Source of the DNA: Anthostomella pinea
Lineage: Eukaryota > Ascomycota > Sordariomycetes > Xylariales > Xylariaceae
Assembly: GCA_963556695.1 (NCBI GenBank)
Contig: CAUWAG010000020.1
Coordinates: forward strand, 4,216,001-4,280,000
Reading direction: 5' to 3'
DNA: 64,000 bases
Below, piece by piece: positions 45,998 through 56,459 of the stretch. A model generated the notes under the pieces. The model was given only the letters and a program-made list of their open reading frames with translations. It did no database searches and was not told the origin of the DNA. The position numbers and the translations under genes were made by a program. Within the stretch, counting starts at the first letter, position 1. Every line of letters begins with the position of its first letter.

Positions 45998-46848
45998 GAC
46001 CAACCTTCTGAAAACGCGAAGTGCATCACTTTGGCGATTCCACACCTTCTTCGCGAATTGGAGACTTGTGCTCCCCCCGCACGACCTCGACGTTCACCGA
46101 GTACATCTGGTTGTTCAGTGCAAACTTCCCTGGCCTGAAATTTGTGGCACCGCGAGACTGTTCCACAGCTTGATGAGAATTGCTTGATTGTTGGTCTGTT
46201 CCTGGTCAGAGCTGGATGAATTTCCCCTTCACGATGGCCCTCTTCAGGATGGAATACGTTGTTCCTCATTGTATTGTTCGTTGGTAAAAAGTCTCTAGAA
46301 ACCACTGACAGAATTGGCTGAAACAGCCCCTGTCAACCGACTACCCAGTAGTTCAGGTATCATGGTTCTAGTAACCACTAGCTAGCAATTGGCAGAATAA
46401 AATTGGTGTGTTGGCAACCCGAAGCCGCTTCTACTAGACATGGGACGACACGAATAGGTGCTCCTGGTCGTTGGACTTATCTCCCATACTCTTTTCGTGG
46501 CCATGTCGTGACTGTGTTTCCCCTTACCATCAACGGCACCGGACACTTCTACATAGCTGCTTTGGATCCCTCCAGCCTGTCTTACACCTTCCGCAGCTTC
46601 CGGTCTATCCTCCTTCGATCGGTCTCAGAACCTCGCTTCAGCTTTCGCTTCTTCCAAATCGTATCTATCAGATATACCAAGTAAATGGACGGAGTAGACA
46701 AGTACGTTGGCTTGGAATGAGCGATGTATACTTCCAACCATGTCTGGTCCAGAGTATCCATATCCTCGCTTTCGCTGGACCTGGGCCTCCTGGCGGGGTT
46801 CGTGAAGCATCTGGATGGTGATTGCGTCGACTGGGTCAAAGAGTGTAC
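45998..46848. other. Intergenic region up to the LINE insertion
   Basis: This 850-bp region is the 3' side of the dynamin-like gene. No plus-strand gene is seen. The right-hand 280 bp are open on the minus strand (stop at 46582) up to the LINE, and that frame continues beyond it (see findings). Confidence 0.55.
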
Positions 46849-46862
46849 AACTATGGCCAGAT
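46849..46862. repeat. LINE target-site duplication, left copy
   Basis: AACTATGGCCAGAT is identical to 52623-52636 on the other side of the LINE. Confidence 0.9.
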
Positions 46863-46990
46863 CAAAAACAACTATTTTTCTTGGCGCCCCGCTGTTAGGA
46901 CGCAACCTTGATATTTGCACTAAAGCAGGCACTTCTTTCAGTAACTGACTATCTCTGCCAAGACACAAGAGAATTTTTCTTACAAGCCGG

Positions 46991-48744
46991 ATGGCACCCT
47001 TCCATGACGGGCCCCCAAATACGCCCGTGGCCGTCCCAAAGACAACCACCGGCGGCATGCTCAAATCCCCGGCCCCTAGAAAGACATACAGCCCAGCAAC
47101 TCCAAACAGGCTCTGCCAGGCGCTGCTTGACGACATCAGCAGCAGCCCGTCACAGGTCTCTGAGGCTGACTTCACCGTTATTTCCCCTCTGAAAGGAAAA
47201 TCCCGAAATATCAATAACAACAGCACCACTGGAATGAAACGACCTCAATTGAACGACATCTCGACAGACCAAGCCATTACACGCGATATAGGGAATAAAA
47301 CCTCCTCCTCAGAGTGCCAGGACCAAGTTGCCAGAATACTGGCTAAAGACAAGCACCTTTATGAAGCCAGGATGACAATGTTTCAGGAGTGTGCTGCAGC
47401 GGTTGATAATGTCAGATTTGAGCCAATCGTGAGGTTGAAGTGTGTGTGTGTATTCTGTGTGTCTGGAGTGTCCTTGTGCGACCGTGGCAGTTTTGTGCTA
47501 GAGGGGGCTGGATCGGGACGGAACAACTAGGTTCCGGTGTCTACCTATCAAGGTGCCCTCTGTGCTCACCTTTAATCCAACAATAAGATACTTGACAAAG
47601 CTGGAACCGAACTATACTCTCATGCCAAGGAGTTCAGCGCTTTCTTCTCTAAATGTCTGAGCGAGTGGCTGGAAACCCGAGATCCGCCCAAAAGGAAGAC
47701 CATCCCTAGGGGGATAAGGATAGTAAAGCCCACCATGACCTTCGCCCAAGCTGTCTCCTCTAGCCAATGACAGCATCCACGGACAGTCAACACTACCATA
47801 AAGAAAACACAGCCTGGCGCCCGTATCACTGCCAACCAACTGAAGAAGAAGCGGGATGATCTCCAGGTCTTTGTCCATATAGATAATAGCCATCTAGAGC
47901 CTTACGGAATAAAGTCTACACTAAACAGAAGACTTAAGCTCCACCCTTAAGAGCTTAGAGAAGTGACCCGGTGCCCCTCCGGATTTACCTTACACATAAG
48001 GGACAAGCCAATTCAGACTAAGCTCCTGGCCTTCCAAGAAGAAATCACTGATATTCTTAAGACAGAAAAGATCGAGACCCACACAGTCTGGCATCACTAC
48101 AAGGTCAATAGATGCCCAAGAAAGGTCATCAGTGCGGAAAGATTGACAATTGACATTACTGACATTGCTATTGCTGATGAAGTTAAAGCCCAAACAGGTG
48201 ACAGACCTTTAAGGTGCATACTCTCAAGGAACACAGTTGATTCTGATCCGGAGACACATGGGTGATCTCTCTGTCCCGTGCAGCAAAGAAACCATTCATA
48301 CTTTTTGCTCACTCAATGACCTCAAGGCACATTCAATACTCCCCCAAGGTTCACCAGTGTGCGAGCTGCTTCAGATACCATGATAGGAACTACCGATGTG
48401 AAAAACAAGTATGTGCACGTTGCGCCAGTACAGTACACCAAGGGGAGTGTGAAAAACCAATCCCAAAGTGTGTCAACTGTAAAGGACCTCATGCTGCCAT
48501 CTTCGACAAATGCCCTGCACGCCCCAAGGTTGTGAAAGGCATCATCCATAAGCACACATGGGAGCAAATCCAGGAAATAAGGCTGGCCGGAGAAAGAGCC
48601 AGATCCAAGGCCTTCAATAAAACAGGCAGAAACCAAGCTGGGTCAACACCTAGCAATAATAACGAAGACACCACAATGCAAATCGACACAATAGATACAG
48701 CTCATCCCAAAGATGCCAACACCATTATTGTCAGTCAATGCTAG
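46991..48744 (+). pseudogene. LINE ORF1 (gag-like, zinc knuckles), broken
   Basis: It begins MAPFHDGPPNTPVAVPKTTT and is continuous to about 47440. It then meets a stretch of about 140 bp with stops (47441-47581), which could be an insertion or an unrecognised intron, and resumes with ILDKAGTELYSHAKEFSAFF. Stops near 47769 and 47949 and a frame change near 48260 follow. The last part holds three cysteine/histidine knuckles (CASCFRYHDRNYRC, CARCASTVHQGEC, CVNCKGPHAAIFDKC), the nucleic-acid-binding end of gag-like LINE proteins. It is not functional as it stands. Confidence 0.85.
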
Positions 48745-48779
48745 ATACATCAAACAAAACACATTAACACGGGCATCTA

Positions 48780-51700
48780 GTCATCCATTCTGTGAATACA
48801 GCAGGAGGACAAAAGAGTGCAGGCCCTACAGAGTTAGCTATCAACCTGGCTGACTACAAAGGAGAACAAGCAGACATCATTCTGATGTAAGAGCCCTGGG
48901 TTGGCATACCACCAGGCAGGAGAATGAGAGTAAAGACACACCCAATTACGATATATACTCCCCAGTGGATTCCTGGGACAGCGACATTACACGGCCCAGA
49001 TCTCTCATCTATATGAGAAAACATCTTTAAGCGGATCAACTTTGGCCCTATGCTACACAAGACATCACCTGGGTCAAGGTACAAGGCATTACATTTGCCA
49101 GTATCTACCGGCCATGTGACAACCCACAGGGAGTGGATGATATTCTGGAAGTATAGACTCCACCTTTTGGCTGTGTTATAGCTGAAGATTTCAATGCTGG
49201 CGACACATCCTGGGACTCGAGCAATCCAGGATATCATGGTGATGTCATACTTGCACAGACTATGACAGGCCACGGACTGGATCTGATTTCTGAACCAGAT
49301 GTCCCAACACATGATGACAGAAATATACTAGATCTGGTGTTCTCAGATGTCCCCATGGCTGAAGCCTCAGTCAATGATGCACTTCAGTGCACCTCAGATC
49401 ATAAGATATTACGAATAGTCATTCCAATTCAGGGAGATCTGGACTGAGTCCCTAAGGCCAATCATTAGATAATACCGGACGATAAACTACAAGAGCTGGT
49501 AGATAATGTCCAAACCAGGATTCATGAACTCCCCCGGCTGGGTGTATCCCCTGGCCAGGTGGATGCCTTTACACAAAGCTTGATCAACATGATCCAAGGC
49601 TGTATCAGGACAGTGGGCAAAAAGCCCCGTCAATCTAGGCCCACTGCTTGGTGGAATGATGACTGCAAAGCAGCTGTTCAGACATACAGGGCCCTTTCTA
49701 AACAGACTATAAACCAAAAAAAGACGGAATTCAGCCTGACAGGAATTTTGCCGCGTGGTTCAGAAAGCTAGGAGAGAGTACTGGCAGACTCTAATCAATT
49801 CAGCAACTGAGCCAAAGGACCTATACAGAATCATCTCTTGGCACAAGCTATCAACAGGATTGCGTTCCCCTCTAATCATCATAGAAAACCAAATATTCGA
49901 GTCACAAGAGAGCAAGGCAAATACACTACGCTCAGCCACGCTGAACAAAGTACCTCTGACAACGATATCATTGACCCCTGGTCCGCTCAGATCACACAAC
50001 CCAAGCCATATATCCCCCTTGAATACCATGTCGGACTGGAAGAGGCTGAAGGGTGCACTTTAGGGACCAAGAGCAACTCCCCGGGAATAGATACCCTCAC
50101 AGTACGGATTCTGAAAGCTTGCTGGCCATTCATTGGGGAACATATTAGAGCCCTTTTCCAGACCTGTCTACAGATTAGACACCACCCTAAATCATTCAAA
50201 GTAGCTGAGGTAGTGATGATCCCAAAACCAGGAAAGAAAGACTACTCCAATCCCAGGGCCTACAGACCAATATCGCTATTGTCGTGTCTTGGCAAAGGCC
50301 TAGAACGACTTATCGCAAAAAGAATTACCTGGTTTGTTGTCAAACTTGGAATTCTAGCTCCACAATATTTTGGAGCTCTACCAAAGCGCTCTGCCACTGA
50401 CCAGGTAGCTGTACTCATACACGATATTGAGCAGGCCCTCGACCAAGGCCTCGTTGTAACAGTAGTCACGTCAGATGTGAAAGGGGCCTTTGATGCTGCC
50501 CTAATGGGACGGCTGGTGGTTCGCATGAGAGAACAGGGCTGGCTAGGCTTTCTCATAAGATGGGTCCAGTCATTCATGTCCAAGCAGTCCGCAAGGGTTC
50601 GATTTGAAGGTATTGTGACCGATATTAAAGCTCTCACTTGTGGGCTACCACAAGGCTCACCAGCCTCTCTAATCCTTTATATGCTGTATACAGAGCCAAT
50701 CTGTGCCCGTCTAGGTATGAAAAAGAGACGCTTTGGATATATAGACGACCTAATGACTCTCTGCATTAGAAAGAACCTTAAGGAAACAGCTACAAAGGCT
50801 TCAGAAAATCTTTACTTACTCAGTCAATGGGGATATAATAACGCTATTGAATTTGACCCTGACAAAACTGAGATCATGCACTTCTCAAAGAAAAAGAACT
50901 CAGACAACCCTCCAGTCTGCCACAAGACAATAAACAGAACAACAAAGGACTCCATGCGATGACTGGGTGTCTTCCTGGATAGAAAACTAAACTTCAAAGA
51001 TCACGTTTCCTACTGGGCCAAGAAAGCTAATAAGGTAGCAAATCACTTTTGAGGACTATGCAATACAGTCAAAGGACTTCCAGTAAAGTCAACCAAGAGG
51101 ACTGTGAAAGCTTGTGTTATTCCTATTCTTACACACGGCCTGGAGGCCTGGTACCCAAGAATCGAGAAAGTTGGGAGCTTAGGTAGGACATCAGTATGTT
51201 GCATTAAGGGGCTTCTTGGAACAATAGATGCCGTACTACAAACAGCGATCAGGGCTATCTTGCCAGTCTAAAAAACACACCCTGGACATATCCTACACTT
51301 TGAATCACAGATTTCCCCAGCAGGAGTTCTTGCAGAGTCAATAAGACGACGCTACGGCCTCCGATTAGGACGAATAGACCAGAGACACCCTCTTGTTAGC
51401 AGGCTCCAAATACAAGTTTGCAAGAATCCAACAAGGCTACAAAGGAGCTTCCAGCTAGTCCCTGACTTCCAGAGACCAATACTTACCAGGCCATCATAAA
51501 AGAAGCCCCCAATCCGTAAAGACAAAGACAAAGAAATAGAGCTCTTTAAGCAATGGCTACAAAAGAGAAACATGAACACTGACCTTGTTATCTACTCAGA
51601 TAGATCACAATTGGACAACAAAGACACAACCCGTACTGGATGGGGCTACACCATCAGGAAAAGCAACACTACACAAGAAGTATACCAGGAAAAGGGCAGA

Positions 51701-52360
51701 CTTCTCTAAACAGAAGTAATATATGTTGAAGTCCATGGTGCTCTCCAAGGGCTTGTAACAGCCAGCGTAATTGGACACAGAAAACAGTTATATGTCCACC
51801 TAGACAACACAGCAATGGTAGATGGGCTCAATGGGACTCCACCCGAGACATCACAGAACATTTTTCTACGATTTCAAGAACTTGCCACAGCACACACTCC
51901 TGGAGTGATCGTTAAGTGGATTCCTGGACACAGAGATATTAATGGCAATGAAGCTGCCAACACACTAGCAAAAGAGGGTGCCATGCTAAAAACAGACATA
52001 ACAAACCTTCTTACAATCTCTTGGGTCAAGAGAGATCTCAAAAGAAAGGGCAAGAAAGAGTTCAACCAATGATAAAAAGACCAATCAGAATCTAGGTACC
52101 AAGAAGTATACTCACATATAATAACTAAAAGAGACCTTATATCTTTTAAGAGGAGTACTTTACACAGACTTCTAGCAGCCAGATCTGGACATGGCGACTT
52201 TGCCAGATACCATGAACGCTTTGGGCATACAGACTCGAATGATCACTACAGCTGTGGTAAGAAAAAAACACCACAACACATTTTTTTTTGTAAGAGACTG
52301 GGAAAAAACCGGCTACTGTCTAGGTACTCGCCTAGGGCAGCTTGTTTATAATACTTAAAA
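48780..52360 (+). pseudogene. LINE ORF2 (endonuclease, reverse transcriptase, RNase H), broken
   Basis: The endonuclease domain is heavily interrupted: the conserved MQEPW segment reads ATG-TAA-GAG-CCC-TGG near 48887, and a piece with LDLVFSDVP and the catalytic SDH (TSDHKILRIVI) is open at 49262-49447. The reverse transcriptase is open at 49838-50962: KVAEVVMIPKPGKKD, NPRAYRPISLLSCLGKGLER, SDVKGAFDA, GLPQGSPASLILYMLY, and YIDD in place of the usual YADD/YVDD. RNase H follows (about 51590-52030) with VIYSDRSQ, HLDNTAMVDGL and WIPGHRDINGNEAANTLAKE, then a CCHC-like finger near 52240-52295. Stops lie near 50960, 51050, 51270, 51498 and 51707. Confidence 0.9.
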
Positions 52361-52622
52361 GAGAGGAGCACAGAATGGACAAAATTCATGGAGAAGAGCA
52401 AGTTCTTTTTAACAATTTGTCCCCGATAGATAGCTTTTCTTGAAGGATCAGATGGATAACCCCAAGGTCATACCGCCGTAACAACGGGGATGGGCCCGTG
52501 AGCGGGACTGAATGTACTTATTATCTTGAGACCTCCACAACCCTGCTATACAGAGGCTCTGGGAGGCGTAGTTTGCACTACTGAGGAGCTACCCCCCACG
52601 TTAAATACAAAACAAACAAACA

Positions 52623-52636
52623 AACTATGGCCAGAT
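52623..52636. repeat. LINE target-site duplication, right copy
   Basis: The same 14 bases AACTATGGCCAGAT as at 46849-46862 directly follow the (AAAC)n tail. Confidence 0.9.
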
Positions 52637-53787
52637 AATCGCGAGTGGTCTCATCACGTAGCATACAAGTAGTGCTCTGGATATGCCAGTCGGCACCTCT
52701 GCCAGGATAAGTACCTAGGTATTGAGCTTTGTATGTTTGAGGTACTCGCGCGGCTCTCTGAGTATCATGGGAGGTCGGAAGTATCGCTATCAATGAGATG
52801 AACATATGCAATCTTCCGGAAATCCTGATCAAGGGTTTCAAGTGGAGGTGGTGTTGGATTCTGGGCTACGTTAGCCCATCCATAGTCATCCTTCAGGATC
52901 ACCATCCCCATTTGTGACTCTGTCACATACGTGGCCAATATAAGGCCACGTATCCTTTCCTCTAGTATCTTGGATATATATAGGGCCATTCTGGCCGCTC
53001 CAGAGTAGCTGGAATTCCTCTCCTTAATAGAACACTTTGAAATCTAACAGGTGGCGGCGTCGATAGTGTCTCAGCCGAGCTTTACGCAAGCGTCTAGGTA
53101 ATTGATGGGATGTAGAATGGTGGCACAGCATAGGGTGGTCGCTGACGACCGAGGGGCCCCCGATAACCGGAGACCATAGAGCTGATCTCATCTCAAACTG
53201 TACAGTCCCATATATAAGCGCATGAGAGGCAGAGTCCCTGATGCAGGGCGACAGTGTTCGCCCGAAGCGCGTCGAGGTGTCAGGAGGCAGCACCCCATAG
53301 GCGATACATGAAATAGGGGTAAAGTGGGTCTCATGGTAGCAGTCATGAGGTCACAAGATGCAGACTGTAACGGAAACACAAGCTGCGAACCAACAAGCGC
53401 GAGTTTAATTTTCTAAGGAAAGAGTAAAAGAGTGAGTATGAAAGACGTGCACGTCTGTGTAATGAAGAAATCAACCTGTAAGAAAAGGGAACAAAAGCAA
53501 AGTAAAGCAAAACATGAGAACGCCCCCAATCCAAATCCGCACCCCGTTGTTGAAACCAAACTCCGGACACAAGGAGGGTAATAGTAATGAGTGCAGTGGC
53601 TGAAGCTCCCCAGGTAGTCAGCCAAAGTTTCGTTCGCCACCGAGTACTGTGATCCTGCACACCGTATCGGTTATGCCCCCAGTCGTGACAGCAAGGCCCT
53701 TTCATCCATGCCTATATAAGTTAGCTCCACTGGCCAATCAGGGATCCTGAATATGAACTTACTGGGGATTCCTGAAACGCGAATTGA
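52637..53787. other. Gene-poor region right of the LINE
   Basis: There is no confident gene. A 74-codon minus-strand frame with a real ATG at 52989 (MALYISKILEERIRGLILAT...) ends at 52765. Another minus frame (52865 to the LINE edge) continues in phase on the far side of the LINE. The palindrome TACCTAGGTA occurs at 52712-52721. The minus-strand frames at 53343-53705 overlap in two phases and I do not call them. Confidence 0.5.
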
Positions 53788-54132
53788 CTATTCAGATTCT
53801 TCGACGTGGATCAAGTTGGTATACACTTGGACGTCATATGCTGCTGCACCCGGGACCATGATTATGGCTTGAATGCGAAGCTTGTAGTAACCAGCCTCGT
53901 TAATGACTATGTTCGAAAAAGTAGCGTATTCGTGGCCAGCTTCCCGAGACGAATCTTTGTTCAGGGAACCCGGCCATTGATATCCGTCCACAGGGTTGTC
54001 GTTCATATTGAGCAAGATGACAGTCAAGAAACTGATCATGTCCGTGTCGAGGGCACTGACGACCAGGGGAGGTGTTAATGTAGTCCCGACTTCGACTTGC
54101 GAGGGAGGCTGATCGTCGATCCTGAGGGACAT
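53788..54132 (-). CDS. Small (114-aa) velvet-like or Ig-like domain protein, hypothetical
   Basis: A single open frame starts at ATG 54132 (MSLRIDDQPPSQVEVGTTLT) and ends at 53788. The pattern, an N-terminal QPP then PPLVVSA, a hydrophobic strand, and YATFSNIVINEAGYYKLRIQA, resembles the beta-sandwich layout of fungal velvet-factor domains (FPDLSIR...G.YRLR). It is shorter than the regulators VeA, VelB or VosA and lacks basic DNA-contact segments I could recognise, so I do not assign regulation. An Ig-like fold of other origin is the alternative. Confidence 0.5.
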   Translation of the reverse strand: MSLRIDDQPPSQVEVGTTLTPPLVVSALDTDMISFLTVILLNMNDNPVDGYQWPGSLNKDSSREAGHEYATFSNIVINEAGYYKLRIQAIIMVPGAAAYDVQVYTNLIHVEESE

Positions 54133-56459
54133 GTTCGCGGTGTTGCTGAAGACAGATAGAATATGAGTGTCGTGGGTATCTGGATACTATGGTTCTGATG
54201 GTAAATCATGAGAAGGGAATCTGGTCTGGACACTGCCTTTATAGTCGCGAGCTAAGAGCCAGCATCTCCCAAACGAGTCCAACATGCTCGAGCGTATCAC
54301 AACATGGTGTTGGACCGAGAATGGGGAAGTCGAGGTCATCTGCAAGTTTCGAAACCGAACGCGGTCATCTGTCTCCTGTTTGTTTGACCAGTTGGCCGGT
54401 GAGTGGCCGACGCATCGAAGGCGAATAGGTACTGAAAGCACATGTTCTTCGAAAGTCAGCTGGTGTAGCAGCCGGGCGTGGACGCAGGATATGTATCTGT
54501 GACCGTTGTGGTCCTGCACCACGGCCACCACTGACTTTTCCCAGCAACGGCAAGAATACCTCGCAAGAACATACTGAACAGGTATTTCAGGGTTTCGAAG
54601 TACTCTTTCTCTTTGTCAGGCAGCGAAAGGGGTGCTTGATGGGACCTCAACGGTGTTGGTGGAGGCTCAGAAATCAAAGGGAAATTCAACATCATGTTGG
54701 CGAGATGGAGGGACAAGTTGCTTTTGTGAACAAAGGAGGTGATCATGAGGGTTGATGAAACGACGAGATAGCACCATAATTCCGTATCAAACAATCCGCT
54801 TGCAGTCGAAGCACGCGTTCCAGTCATGCCTGGTGGCCAACCTAACAGGCGGCGTTGGTCGCTGCGTGTAAGGTTTGATGGCCGTTTGCAGATATCGCTT
54901 GCCAGAGGCATCTTGCTGAGGGTAGCTTCCTGACCACCACGTGTCCAGGATGTCGTGTTGGTTATACAATCTCGTTGCTACTGATGGATCCGAGGTTGCT
55001 CGGCCGAGTTGGCAAATTCACATACCTAGGAACCAACACGTCTTCTGCAAATATTCCACGGCGTCCAGGCGTCTACCACTACATTCGAATGGGACGCTGG
55101 GTCCGGAGGGCGTCTTTCCATAGCCCCTACCCCCGAGTCGAAGAAAGCGACCGTATAGTCTGACAGTCTGTATTCCTTCGCGAGTGACTCGACTTGAATT
55201 TTCTTGAATGGCCGAGAGAATAGGAACCCTTCATTGTGAGTATCTTATTCACCTGTGTCTTCGAAAATGGTACATGTACACAGCGAATTGTGTAACCGGT
55301 AGACGAACAAGATACCCCCTGTGGTACGGTGAATCAGGGGCAAATTCCAAATTCTCCAGACTTGTTGGCAGCTCGGTAAGCATGCTTTCAAAGTCAGGAG
55401 GTCTCCAGGCTGCCAACAGCCAAATTAAAATATTACCATACACCAACACAACACCATCCTTTGCTGGGCGTCTTGATCGGCGTCTTGATCGGACCGTTTT
55501 GTTTGAGGGTCTCCCTAGGGAGATCGCTTTCAAGCCAAGCTGGACTCCATTTGACGGCCTGCGCATGTCAAGGCCGTTCTGCTACTTGTTTCGCAGCTGG
55601 CTACCTAAGTCAAATGGACAAGGGAGTCCAACCGTAGTTATCTTCGCAGGTAGATATCGCTGTTGCTACCATGGCTGCGAGACACAAGCCGATTGCGGAA
55701 GGTTTGAAGTGGGTGGTCCGTGGGACTTCACGCGATGATAATTGACCGAGAATGATGCAGCTGCGATAATATGTATGTTATTAGAAGCGGAAAATCTCCC
55801 TATTGAATGATATCGAGATTCCTACGGCTTGCTCCATGGAAGATAGGCCCTCACAGCCTTGAGGATACGATATGTAGCTCTGGACAGAGAGAGCTCGGTA
55901 AACCCGAGAAACGCACCAGCTACCAGATTTAGGGAGAATATTGGAAAAGCAGAAGTGTTTGCGCTGTATCAAGACGATCTAACCAGACATCCCTTCACAA
56001 GATGGTGGCCAAAGGGGAAATAGGGGGGACCTCTGAGTGGACCGAGTTTGTCGCCGAGGATTCTCCGAGAGGTATGTACCTGAGCCCGCGGTCCACGGAA
56101 GGTCAGGTCCACTCCAGGTGCTCGGGCCGACCTGGGAGGCAAGCGGAAATAGCGGATTGGCAGGCAGCTGGTGATGATGTATTCCGTCGCGTTTTATTAG
56201 TCAGTATCGCCTCGAGAGCTGCAGTCAAATAATCATCAAGGCGCATTGTGGCTACAGTCGGATGAGGGCATGGGCATATTCTCGGGTTCGCCGTCGCACT
56301 GATACCTAGACCATCTTTACTCACTTCATCTGGAATCCTCTCTACCATTCCCATTAATAATTTCGGGTCGTCGTTTTCTCAGCTGTGGTTCCAAACGCCC
56401 TTCCGCAAATTCGGGTCTTCGCCTCCGCGACGAATTTTCCCCATCCATAGCCCTCCACC
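54133..56459. other. Gene-poor region upstream of Lon
   Basis: There is no gene I can support. Minus-strand open pieces at 54187-54531 and 54456-54911 could be fragments of one gene but cannot be spliced convincingly. A 176-codon plus frame (55208-55738) overlaps a 105-codon minus frame (55249-55566), and neither has a domain. The last few hundred bases carry the Lon promoter. Confidence 0.5.

Larger units (their letters stand above)
46863..52622 (+). mobile_element. Full-length Tad1-like LINE retrotransposon, inactivated
   Basis: The element is 5760 bp and non-LTR: a gag-like ORF1 with zinc knuckles, then ORF2 with an AP-type endonuclease, reverse transcriptase, RNase H and a terminal CCHC-like finger, ending in an A-rich (AAAC)n tail at about 52601-52622. 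Domain order and the presence of RNase H fit the Tad1 clade of fungal LINEs. It is bounded by a perfect 14-bp target-site duplication. Several in-frame stops make it non-autonomous. Composition is near normal, so mutation is light compared with the 29-39 kb block. Confidence 0.93.

Noticed and set aside
54187..54911. Possible two-piece minus-strand gene
   Set aside because: The two frames overlap and no intron with sound boundaries joins them; no domain was recognised.
55208..55738. 176-codon plus frame overlapping a 105-codon minus frame (55249-55566)
   Set aside because: Neither has a recognisable domain or splice partners, and they exclude each other, so neither was called.
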